Part shown: piece after piece, positions 57,295 to 64,000 of the stretch
Layout: every line of letters begins with the position of its first letter
Numbering within the stretch: position 1 is the stretch's first letter
Translations under genes and position numbers: made by a program
Notes under the pieces: model-generated
What the model was told of the DNA's origin: nothing
What the model saw: only the letters and a program-made list of their open reading frames with translations
Database searches by the model: none
Origin: Enterovibrio gelatinilyticus
GTDB taxonomy: Bacteria > Pseudomonadota > Gammaproteobacteria > Enterobacterales > Vibrionaceae
Assembly: GCF_028683095.1 (NCBI RefSeq)
Contig: NZ_JAJUBC010000010.1
Span: forward strand, 114,693-178,692
Length of the DNA stretch: 64,000 nucleotides
Direction of reading: 5' to 3'

Positions 57295-58545
57295 ATGTCT
57301 GAAGACAAACGCCAACAGGCGCTGGATTATCACGCCTATCCTGTGCCTGGTAAAATCTCGGTAGAAGTGACCAAGCCTGCTGATACCGTGGAAGATTTAG
57401 CGTTGGCGTACAGCCCGGGTGTGGCAGAGCCTGTTCGTGAAATCGCACAAGATGCTGACAACGTTTATAAATATACTGCGAAAGGCAATATGGTTGCGGT
57501 TATTTCAAACGGCACCGCTATTCTGGGTTTGGGTAACCTAGGCCCGCTAGCCTCTAAACCTGTCATGGAAGGTAAAGCCCTTCTGTTCAAACGTTTTGCC
57601 GGTTTAGATTCGATTGATATCGAAGTCAAACATCGCACCATTGAAGAGTTTGTCGACACAGTTGCTAATATCTCCGACACCTTTGGTGGTATCAACCTTG
57701 AAGACATCAAAGCTCCCGATTGCTTTGAAATTGAAAAGCAGTTGATTGAGCGCTGTAACGTGCCGGTTTTCCACGATGACCAACATGGTACGGCGATCGT
57801 CACGGCAGCAGGTATGCTGAATGCGTTGGAGCTGCAAGGCAAAAACATCGAAGACGCTGTTGTCGTATGTTTAGGTGCGGGCGCTGCGGCAGTTGCGTGT
57901 ATGGAACTGCTGATCAAATGTGGTGCGCAGCGTGAAAAGATTTACATGCTTGACCGCAAAGGTGTGATTCACACGCGCCGTGATGACATCAACGAATACA
58001 AGCAACTGTTTGCCAACAACACGGACAAACGCACATTGGAAGATGTGATCGAAGGTGCAGACATTTTCTTGGGTGTTTCTGGCCCAGACTTGCTGCCACC
58101 AGAGGCCTTGAAGCTGATGGCTGAAAAGCCGATCGTGTTTGCGTGTTCAAACCCAGATCCAGAAATCAAACCTGAGCTGGCACACCAAGTGCGTGATGAT
58201 TTGATCATGGGAACGGGTCGTTCAGATTACCCGAATCAAGTGAATAACGTACTTTGCTTCCCGTTCATCTTCCGTGGTGCACTAGACGTACGTGCAAGCC
58301 GCATCAATGATGAAATGAAGTTAGCGGCGGTTGAAGCAATTCGTTCACTGGCGAAAGAGCCCGTACCCGCTGATGTATTAAAGGCTGCCCGCGTTGATGC
58401 ATTGAGCTTTGGTATTGATTACATCATTCCTAAGCCTATGGACCCACGCCTATTGCCACGCGTTGCTAAAGCCGTTGCGGTTGCTGCGGTTGAGTCAGGC
58501 GTTGCGCGTATTGAAATGCCAGAAAACTATATGGCCGATAAGTAA
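57295..58545 (+). CDS. Malic enzyme, short form without phosphotransacetylase domain
   Basis: Oxidative decarboxylation of malate to pyruvate with NAD(P). The 416-residue product has the malic-enzyme N-terminal LAYSPGVAEPVREIA, TAKGNMVAVISNGTAILGLG, DIKAPDCFEIE, the metal site FHDDQHGTAIVTAAGMLNAL, and VVVCLGAGAAAVACMELL as the nucleotide motif. It lacks the C-terminal phosphotransacetylase-like domain of enterobacterial MaeB and resembles the short NAD(P)-dependent form. The last codons ATGGCCGATAAGTAA are nearly repeated 18 bases further on (58549-58563). Lies between rpmE and metJ. Confidence 0.94.
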   Translation: MSEDKRQQALDYHAYPVPGKISVEVTKPADTVEDLALAYSPGVAEPVREIAQDADNVYKYTAKGNMVAVISNGTAILGLGNLGPLASKPVMEGKALLFKRFAGLDSIDIEVKHRTIEEFVDTVANISDTFGGINLEDIKAPDCFEIEKQLIERCNVPVFHDDQHGTAIVTAAGMLNALELQGKNIEDAVVVCLGAGAAAVACMELLIKCGAQREKIYMLDRKGVIHTRRDDINEYKQLFANNTDKRTLEDVIEGADIFLGVSGPDLLPPEALKLMAEKPIVFACSNPDPEIKPELAHQVRDDLIMGTGRSDYPNQVNNVLCFPFIFRGALDVRASRINDEMKLAAVEAIRSLAKEPVPADVLKAARVDALSFGIDYIIPKPMDPRLLPRVAKAVAVAAVESGVARIEMPENYMADK

Positions 58546-58563
58546 TAGATGGCTGATAAGTAA
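58531..58563 (+). repeat. Imperfect direct repeat at the end of the malic enzyme gene
   Basis: ATGGCCGATAAGTAA (58531-58545) recurs as ATGGCTGATAAGTAA (58549-58563), with one mismatch and an 18-base unit. The second copy follows TAG, so it is not translated. It is a tandem duplication of the stop-codon region. Confidence 0.7.
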
Positions 58564-58637
58564 AAGTACGGAAGAAAAATATCGGCACGAAAGACGAGTA
58601 ACGGCCTCGGAGACGTTTCACTCTTCTGTCGTACTTT
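58563..58637. repeat. Imperfect inverted repeat in the malic enzyme 3' region
   Basis: AAAGTACG (near 58563) and its complement CGTACTTT (58630-58637) are extended by GAAGA / TCTTC, enclosing about 46 bases. It could be a hairpin element or a short repetitive element. No other copy was noticed in the window. Confidence 0.5.
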
Positions 58638-58668
58638 GAAGGAAAATAGTACTGTTTTTCTTTCGACG

Positions 58669-58699
58669 AAAAAAAACCAGCCAATCGGCTGGTTTTTTT
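58669..58699. terminator. Bidirectional terminator between malic enzyme and metJ
   Basis: ACCAGCC-AATC-GGCTGGT hairpin with eight As before and seven Ts after. Confidence 0.87.
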
Positions 58700-58728
58700 G
58701 TCATAACTTTGTCATTGCGACGATGAAA

Positions 58729-59046
58729 TCAATATTCTTCGTCGTTAAACTCGATACCTAATTCTTTCATGATGCGCTTCACTTCGGCAGGCACGCTATC
58801 CGCTTTGTCTTTGCGAATGTCGTCATCTGTTGGTAGCGGTTGGCCTGTGTAGGCATGCAAAAACGCTTCGCACAACAGTTCACTGTTGGTGGCATGACGT
58901 AAATTATTGACCTGTCGACGCGTACGCTCATCTGTCAGGATTTTAAGCACTTTCAGTGGGATAGAGACGGTGATCTTCTTTACTTGTTCTTTCTTTTTAC
59001 CGTGCTCGGCGTAAGGGTTAATATATTCGCCATTCCACTCTGCCAT
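58729..59046 (-). CDS. metJ: Met regulon repressor MetJ
   Basis: Ribbon-helix-helix repressor that uses S-adenosylmethionine as co-repressor to shut down methionine synthesis genes. The 105-residue product starts [20 protein letters not shown] and has the DNA-binding strand [20 protein letters not shown]. The ATG at 59046 is the conserved start. Divergent from metB with tandem MetJ boxes between them. Confidence 0.97.
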   Translation of the reverse strand: MAEWNGEYINPYAEHGKKKEQVKKITVSIPLKVLKILTDERTRRQVNNLRHATNSELLCEAFLHAYTGQPLPTDDDIRKDKADSVPAEVKRIMKELGIEFNDEEY

Positions 59047-59153
59047 CGTGCACCTTCTAAGCAGTTTCATTGATAAATCGCTGTCAACACCGGAAGCATG
59101 ATGCCCAGGTTGGATGAATTTCGAATTTTAGCGATATTAACCGCTACATGTAA

Positions 59154-59185
59154 AGACATATAGACGTCCAGAAGTATTGACGTCT
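59154..59185. promoter_or_regulatory. Four tandem MetJ boxes between metJ and metB
   Basis: Consecutive 8-base units AGACATAT, AGACGTCC, AGAAGTAT, TGACGTCT match the MetJ consensus AGACGTCT to 5-7 of 8 bases. They precede metB-metL and face metJ, and fit repression of both. Confidence 0.85.
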
Positions 59186-59254
59186 TGATTGTGAGTGGTT
59201 AAGGTTGAGCCTATCTGCTCGTATTATGATCGCATTTTGACAGGGAAAGACACC

Positions 59255-60418
59255 ATGAGCGACAAGAAGTCAGCCACGATTGCCGTACGCACTGGCATCA
59301 CTACCGATTCTCAGCACAATGCTGTGGTTCCTCCTATTTACCTTTCTACCAACTACGAATTCCCTGAGTTCGGCGAAGTGCCGACGTATGACTATGCGCG
59401 TGGTGGTAACCCAACGCGTAACCTTTTAGAGACGGCGCTTGCTGAGCTTGAAAACGGCGCGGGTGCGGTAGTGACGAACTGTGGCATGTCTGCCATCAAT
59501 CTGCTGCTTTCTTTAGTTGGTCCCGATGATCTTATTGTTGCCCCGCATGATTGCTATGGCGGCACATACCGTTTGTTTGATTCCCGTGCGCGCAAAGGCG
59601 CATTTAAGATTGAGTTTGTTGATCAGTCTGATGAAGCCGCATTGGCATCAGCGTTGGCAAAGAATCCTAAGTTGGTGTGGATTGAAACCCCATCAAACCC
59701 GTTATTGCGCGTTGTCGACATCGAAGCGATTAGCCAGCAAGCACAGGCTGTGGGGGCGTGGGTTGGGGTCGATAACACGTTCTTATCTCCTGTATTGCAA
59801 AAGCCGCTGAATCTTGGCGCTGACTTTGTGGTGCACTCGACCACGAAATTCATCAACGGTCACTCTGATACAGTCGGCGGTGTGGTGGTTGCTAAAGAGC
59901 AAGCATTGGCGGATGAGTTGAAGTGGTGGGGTAACTGTATCGGCGCAACCGGTAACGCGTTTGATAGCTATATGACCTTACGTGGGTTACGAACGTTGAG
60001 CGCGAGGATGCGTCAGCACGAAGAGAATAGCGCAGAAGTCCTAGCCTTCTTGCAAACTGAGCCGTTGGTCCGTGTTATTTACCATCCGGCATTGCCAGAG
60101 CACCCAGGCCATGACATAGCCAAGAAGCAGCAAAAAGGCTTCGGCGGCATGTTGAGCTTTGAGCTCGAAGGGGGTGATAACGAGTTGAAGCAGTTCTTGA
60201 ATGCACTCGAACTCTTTTCATTGGCAGAATCCCTTGGTGGCGTAGAAAGCTTAGTCACACATCCAGGCTCGATGACGCATCGCGCCATGTCTGACGAGGC
60301 GCAAGCGGAAGCAGGTATTGCTGCAACCCTCTTGCGTTTATCTATCGGTCTGGAGGATCATACGGATTTGGTCGCCGACCTGAAACAAGCATTCGATAAA
60401 GTGAGAGAGAATCAGTAA
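59255..60418 (+). CDS. metB: Cystathionine gamma-synthase
   Basis: PLP enzyme making cystathionine from cysteine and O-succinyl- or O-acetyl-homoserine. The 387-residue product has YDYARGGNPTRNLLE, NCGMSAINL, the PLP lysine in VVHSTTKFINGHSD and the C-terminal PGSMTHRAMSDE and RLSIGLEDHTDLVADLKQA. The ATG at 59255 is preferred over the open frame starting 20 codons earlier. Its stop overlaps the metL ATG by one base. Confidence 0.96.
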   Translation: MSDKKSATIAVRTGITTDSQHNAVVPPIYLSTNYEFPEFGEVPTYDYARGGNPTRNLLETALAELENGAGAVVTNCGMSAINLLLSLVGPDDLIVAPHDCYGGTYRLFDSRARKGAFKIEFVDQSDEAALASALAKNPKLVWIETPSNPLLRVVDIEAISQQAQAVGAWVGVDNTFLSPVLQKPLNLGADFVVHSTTKFINGHSDTVGGVVVAKEQALADELKWWGNCIGATGNAFDSYMTLRGLRTLSARMRQHEENSAEVLAFLQTEPLVRVIYHPALPEHPGHDIAKKQQKGFGGMLSFELEGGDNELKQFLNALELFSLAESLGGVESLVTHPGSMTHRAMSDEAQAEAGIAATLLRLSIGLEDHTDLVADLKQAFDKVRENQ

Positions 60419-62862
60419 TGAGCGCGGTTGAAGTCGTATCCCCTCAGCAGTCGCCGTCCCGCCAGTTGCATAAATTTGGTGGTAGCAGCCTTGCCGACCC
60501 AGACTGTTTTCGCCGAGTGGCGAGAATTCTGGCGCAATATAGTGGTGCGACAGACATTATTGTCGTTTCAGCCGCCGGTAAAACCACCAATCGCCTTATC
60601 GAATGGCTAGGATTGTTGGATAAAGATGGACGCTTGGCCCACGAAACCCTACAAAGCTTGCGTAAGTATCAGCAAGATTTGATTGAAAATCTGATTGAAG
60701 GCGAAGCCAAGCAATCCCTGGTTGACGCTCTGTATGAAGATTTCAGCAGTATGGCGCAGGTCGCCGAGAGCGCACTGGGTGTTGCTCTGCGATCTTGGGC
60801 GCAAGGTTTTGGTGAAGTGTGGTCTGCACGTTTGTTGTCAGCGTTATTGACGCAGCAAGACATGCCCGCTGTGAAGCTCGATTCACGCAGTTTCTTGCGT
60901 GCAGAACGTTCGGTTCAGCCGGAAGTCGATCGCGCCAGTTCATGGCCTTTGTTGAAAGAACAATTGGTGCAACATACCCAGCGCCGCATCGTGATCACTG
61001 GATTTATGGCTCAAAACGCATTGGGCGAAACGGTGTTGTTAGGGCGAAATGGTTCGGACTATTCTGCGACCATTATTGGTGCGCTTGCCGATGTGAGCCG
61101 TGTGACTATTTGGAGTGATGTAGCAGGGGTTTACAGTGCAGATCCTCGTCTTGTTGATGATGCTTGCTTATTGCCGCTATTGCGTCTCGATGAAGCGGCA
61201 GAGCTTGCTCGCCTTGCTGCGCCCGTGCTTCACACTCGTACATTGCAGCCTGTGGCGCAAAGCTGCATCGACCTAAATCTACGTTGTAGCTACGATCCCG
61301 AATCGGGGTCGACCCGTATCGAGCGCGTGCTGGCATCAGGACGTGGTGCCAAAATTATCACTTCGCTCAATGATGTGTGCCTACTCCAACTTGATGTGCC
61401 GCGAGGTCATGATTTTCATGTGGCGCGACGTGATATCGAACGATTGCTGACACGCAATCAAATTCAGCCATTGGCCTTGTCTGCCAGTGCTGATCAATAT
61501 CGTATTCAGTTGGCTTACACCGCTGAAGTTGTCAACAGTGTGCTTGAGCAACTGCAAGATGCGGGCATTCCTGCTGATATTCGATTGCGTGAAGGCTTTA
61601 GCCTTGTGGCGGCAGTGGGGGCGGGCGTCACGGCGAACCCAGTTCATTGTCACGGTTTCTATCAACAACTGCGTGGTCAGCCGATTGAATTTATCAGCGA
61701 ATCAAACAGTGGGCTGAGCATTGCGGCACTGCTGCGTAAAACGAATACGTCGTCACTAGTGGCAGATATCCATTGTGCCTTGTTCCAAGCGCAGCGTCGC
61801 ATAGGCTTAGTACTGCTGGGGAAAGGCAACATTGGTAGCCGTTGGTTATCACTATTTAGTGAACAAAAAGGCGCGTTAGAAAAACGCCACGGCATGAACT
61901 TTGAACTCATTTCAGTGCAAGATAGTCATCATCAGTGGGTCGACTTTTCGGGTATTGATGCTGACGCTGTGATGGAACACTTTAGCGAGCGCGCGACGCC
62001 TTACGAAGCAACAGACTGGATACAGAACCTGCTCAATCATCCTTATGACGACATTGTCGTGCTTGATGTGACGGCGAGTGCGCCACTGGCGGGTCAATAT
62101 CCTGATTTGGCAGAGCACGGTTATCACCTTATCTCTGCCAACAAAGTGGCAGGCTCTGCAAGCGGTGAGCATTACCATCTAGTACAAGATGCGTTTGCTA
62201 AGACGGGTCGCTACTGGCTTTACAATGCTACCGTGGGCGCCGGGTTGCCGGTGAACCATACTGTGCGAGACTTACGCGAAAGTGGCGATCAGATTATCGC
62301 GCTGTCAGGCATCTTCTCGGGTACATTATCTTGGCTTTTTCAGCAATTTAACGGTGACGTTAAATTTAGTGAGCTGCTAGAGCAAGCATGGCAACAAGGG
62401 CTAACGGAACCCGACCCGCGAGAAGATCTTAGCGGTGCGGATGTCATGCGTAAGTTGGTGATATTGGCTCGCGAGTCGGGTCTTGATGTAGAACCAGAGC
62501 AGGTGCAAGTGCAATCCTTAGTGCCAGAGGCATTGGCATCGTTGTCACTCGACGGCTTCCTAGATCAGAGTGTGTTACTTGATGAAGCGCTGGAAGAGTG
62601 GTTGGAGCAAGCCCAAGCAGAAAATGGTGTGTTGCGTTATGTGGCTCGTTTAACGCGTAATGGGAAAGCGCGTGTTGGTTTAGAGGTTGTTTCTGATGAA
62701 CACCCACTGGCGAACTTGCTGCCGTGTGACAATATCTTTGCGGTCGAAAGCCAATGGTATCGTGAAAACCCATTGGTGATACGCGGTCCCGGTGCAGGGA
62801 GGGACGTTACTGCTGGTGCATTATTGTCTGATTTGAATCGCATCGCATCCTTGCTTAAATAA
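60418..62862 (+). CDS. metL: Bifunctional aspartokinase / homoserine dehydrogenase II
   Basis: First and third steps of the aspartate pathway toward methionine. The 814-residue product has an N-terminal aspartokinase domain (LHKFGGSSLADPDCFRRVA, LLGRNGSDYSATIIGALA), a central ACT-like regulatory region and a C-terminal homoserine dehydrogenase domain (LVLLGKGNIGSRWLSLF, SANKVAGSASGEHYHL, GIFSGTLSWLFQQF and GPGAGRDVTAGALLSDL). The pairing with metB matches MetL rather than ThrA. TAATG overlap with metB. Confidence 0.96.
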   Translation: MSAVEVVSPQQSPSRQLHKFGGSSLADPDCFRRVARILAQYSGATDIIVVSAAGKTTNRLIEWLGLLDKDGRLAHETLQSLRKYQQDLIENLIEGEAKQSLVDALYEDFSSMAQVAESALGVALRSWAQGFGEVWSARLLSALLTQQDMPAVKLDSRSFLRAERSVQPEVDRASSWPLLKEQLVQHTQRRIVITGFMAQNALGETVLLGRNGSDYSATIIGALADVSRVTIWSDVAGVYSADPRLVDDACLLPLLRLDEAAELARLAAPVLHTRTLQPVAQSCIDLNLRCSYDPESGSTRIERVLASGRGAKIITSLNDVCLLQLDVPRGHDFHVARRDIERLLTRNQIQPLALSASADQYRIQLAYTAEVVNSVLEQLQDAGIPADIRLREGFSLVAAVGAGVTANPVHCHGFYQQLRGQPIEFISESNSGLSIAALLRKTNTSSLVADIHCALFQAQRRIGLVLLGKGNIGSRWLSLFSEQKGALEKRHGMNFELISVQDSHHQWVDFSGIDADAVMEHFSERATPYEATDWIQNLLNHPYDDIVVLDVTASAPLAGQYPDLAEHGYHLISANKVAGSASGEHYHLVQDAFAKTGRYWLYNATVGAGLPVNHTVRDLRESGDQIIALSGIFSGTLSWLFQQFNGDVKFSELLEQAWQQGLTEPDPREDLSGADVMRKLVILARESGLDVEPEQVQVQSLVPEALASLSLDGFLDQSVLLDEALEEWLEQAQAENGVLRYVARLTRNGKARVGLEVVSDEHPLANLLPCDNIFAVESQWYRENPLVIRGPGAGRDVTAGALLSDLNRIASLLK

Positions 62863-62876
62863 CAAGAAAAGCGAGG

Positions 62877-62909
62877 AAAAAAAGCGGAGGGTTAACCTCT
62901 GCTTTTTTT
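62877..62909 (+). terminator. Rho-independent terminator after metL
   Basis: AGCGGAGGGTTAACCTCTGCT hairpin flanked by A7 and T7, about 15 bases after the metL stop. Confidence 0.85.
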
Positions 62910-62981
62910 ATGTGAGTAAGATGCATATTGATCATGAAGAAATTTCACGATAAGCAAGTTGACATTGAGTTGCTCGCAATT

Positions 62982-63021
62982 CAATATCTAGACATATAGA
63001 CGGCTAAACGGATGTCGTCAT
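62982..63021 (+). promoter_or_regulatory. Tandem MetJ boxes upstream of metF
   Basis: Consecutive 8-base units CAATATCT, AGACATAT, AGACGGCT, AAACGGAT, GTCGTCAT lie 42-82 bases before metF; the second and third match the AGACGTCT consensus well and the others are weaker. Fits repression of metF by MetJ. Confidence 0.75.
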
Positions 63022-63054
63022 CAAGGATTTCTCGGTGAACTTACACCGAAGTAG

Positions 63055-63954
<900 letters not shown>

Positions 63955-64000
63955 AGCGTTTAGCGTGTCGTTAACCCTAAAATAAGAAAGCCGTCGCGAC

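Overview
The window looks like a chromosomal segment of a marine gammaproteobacterium, most likely Vibrionaceae (Vibrio, Grimontia or Enterovibrio type). This rests on protein resemblance and on gene order: coaBC-dut-slmA with radC-rpmB-rpmG-mutM-coaD; kbl-tdh; envC-gpmI-rhodanese-secB-gpsA-cysE; pfkA-fieF-cpxP/cpxRA; tpiA-fpr-glpX-glpK-zapB-rraA-menA-hslUV-ftsN-cytR-priA/rpmE; and metJ/metBL-metF. Most of this is housekeeping DNA with base composition that looks uniform by eye. No rRNA, tRNA, insertion sequence, prophage or CRISPR array was seen.

Layout. 1-5.9 kb: nucleotide, CoA, ribosomal-protein and DNA-repair genes, starting with a slmA gene cut by the window edge. 6.1-19.5 kb: a large lipopolysaccharide (LPS) inner-core locus, with four GT9 heptosyltransferase-type enzymes, a WaaE-like GT2, Kdo kinase, Kdo transferase, lipid A acyltransferase and HldD. 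Embedded in it is an accessory stretch of an O-acetyltransferase, an orphan DXD glycosyltransferase and a complete gtrA/gtrB/large-membrane-protein module. From lpxM to the last gtr-type gene (18.5 to 11.2 kb) eight minus-strand genes are packed with overlaps or short gaps and end at a hairpin, so they probably form one operon. 19.6-22.8 kb: a TetR regulator and the kbl-tdh threonine-degradation operon. 22.9-23.5 kb: a lone GNAT-like gene between two terminators. 23.5-30.8 kb: cell-wall hydrolysis activation, glycolysis, protein export, glycerol-3-phosphate and cysteine synthesis. 30.9-37.7 kb: pfkA, a cation exporter, the Cpx envelope-stress system and a chemoreceptor.

37.8-48.6 kb holds trmL, tpiA, a CHMI-family gene, a DUF3135 gene, an Fe-S-type regulator placed directly before fpr, a divergent EmrAB-type efflux pair, then glpX, glpK and zapB. 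Compared with the well-known enterobacterial order zapB-glpFKX-fpr-tpiA, glpF is absent. Its place is taken by about 655 non-coding bases with three successive inverted repeats. 48.7-57 kb: rraA, menA, hslUV, ftsN, cytR, priA and rpmE. 57.3-64 kb: a short malic enzyme, then metJ facing metB-metL, and metF, with tandem MetJ boxes before metB and metF.

The most interesting signals are: (i) a G8 tract inside kdkA where gain of one G creates an immediate stop, a candidate phase-variable switch for Kdo phosphorylation; (ii) a gtr-type glycosylation module built into the LPS core operon; (iii) the missing glpF and its hairpin-rich replacement; (iv) the COG2345-like regulator/fpr/emrAB block; and (v) a strong hairpin in the cpxP 3' region plus three phased CpxR half-sites. 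I found no clear evidence of a wholly new defence or mobile system.
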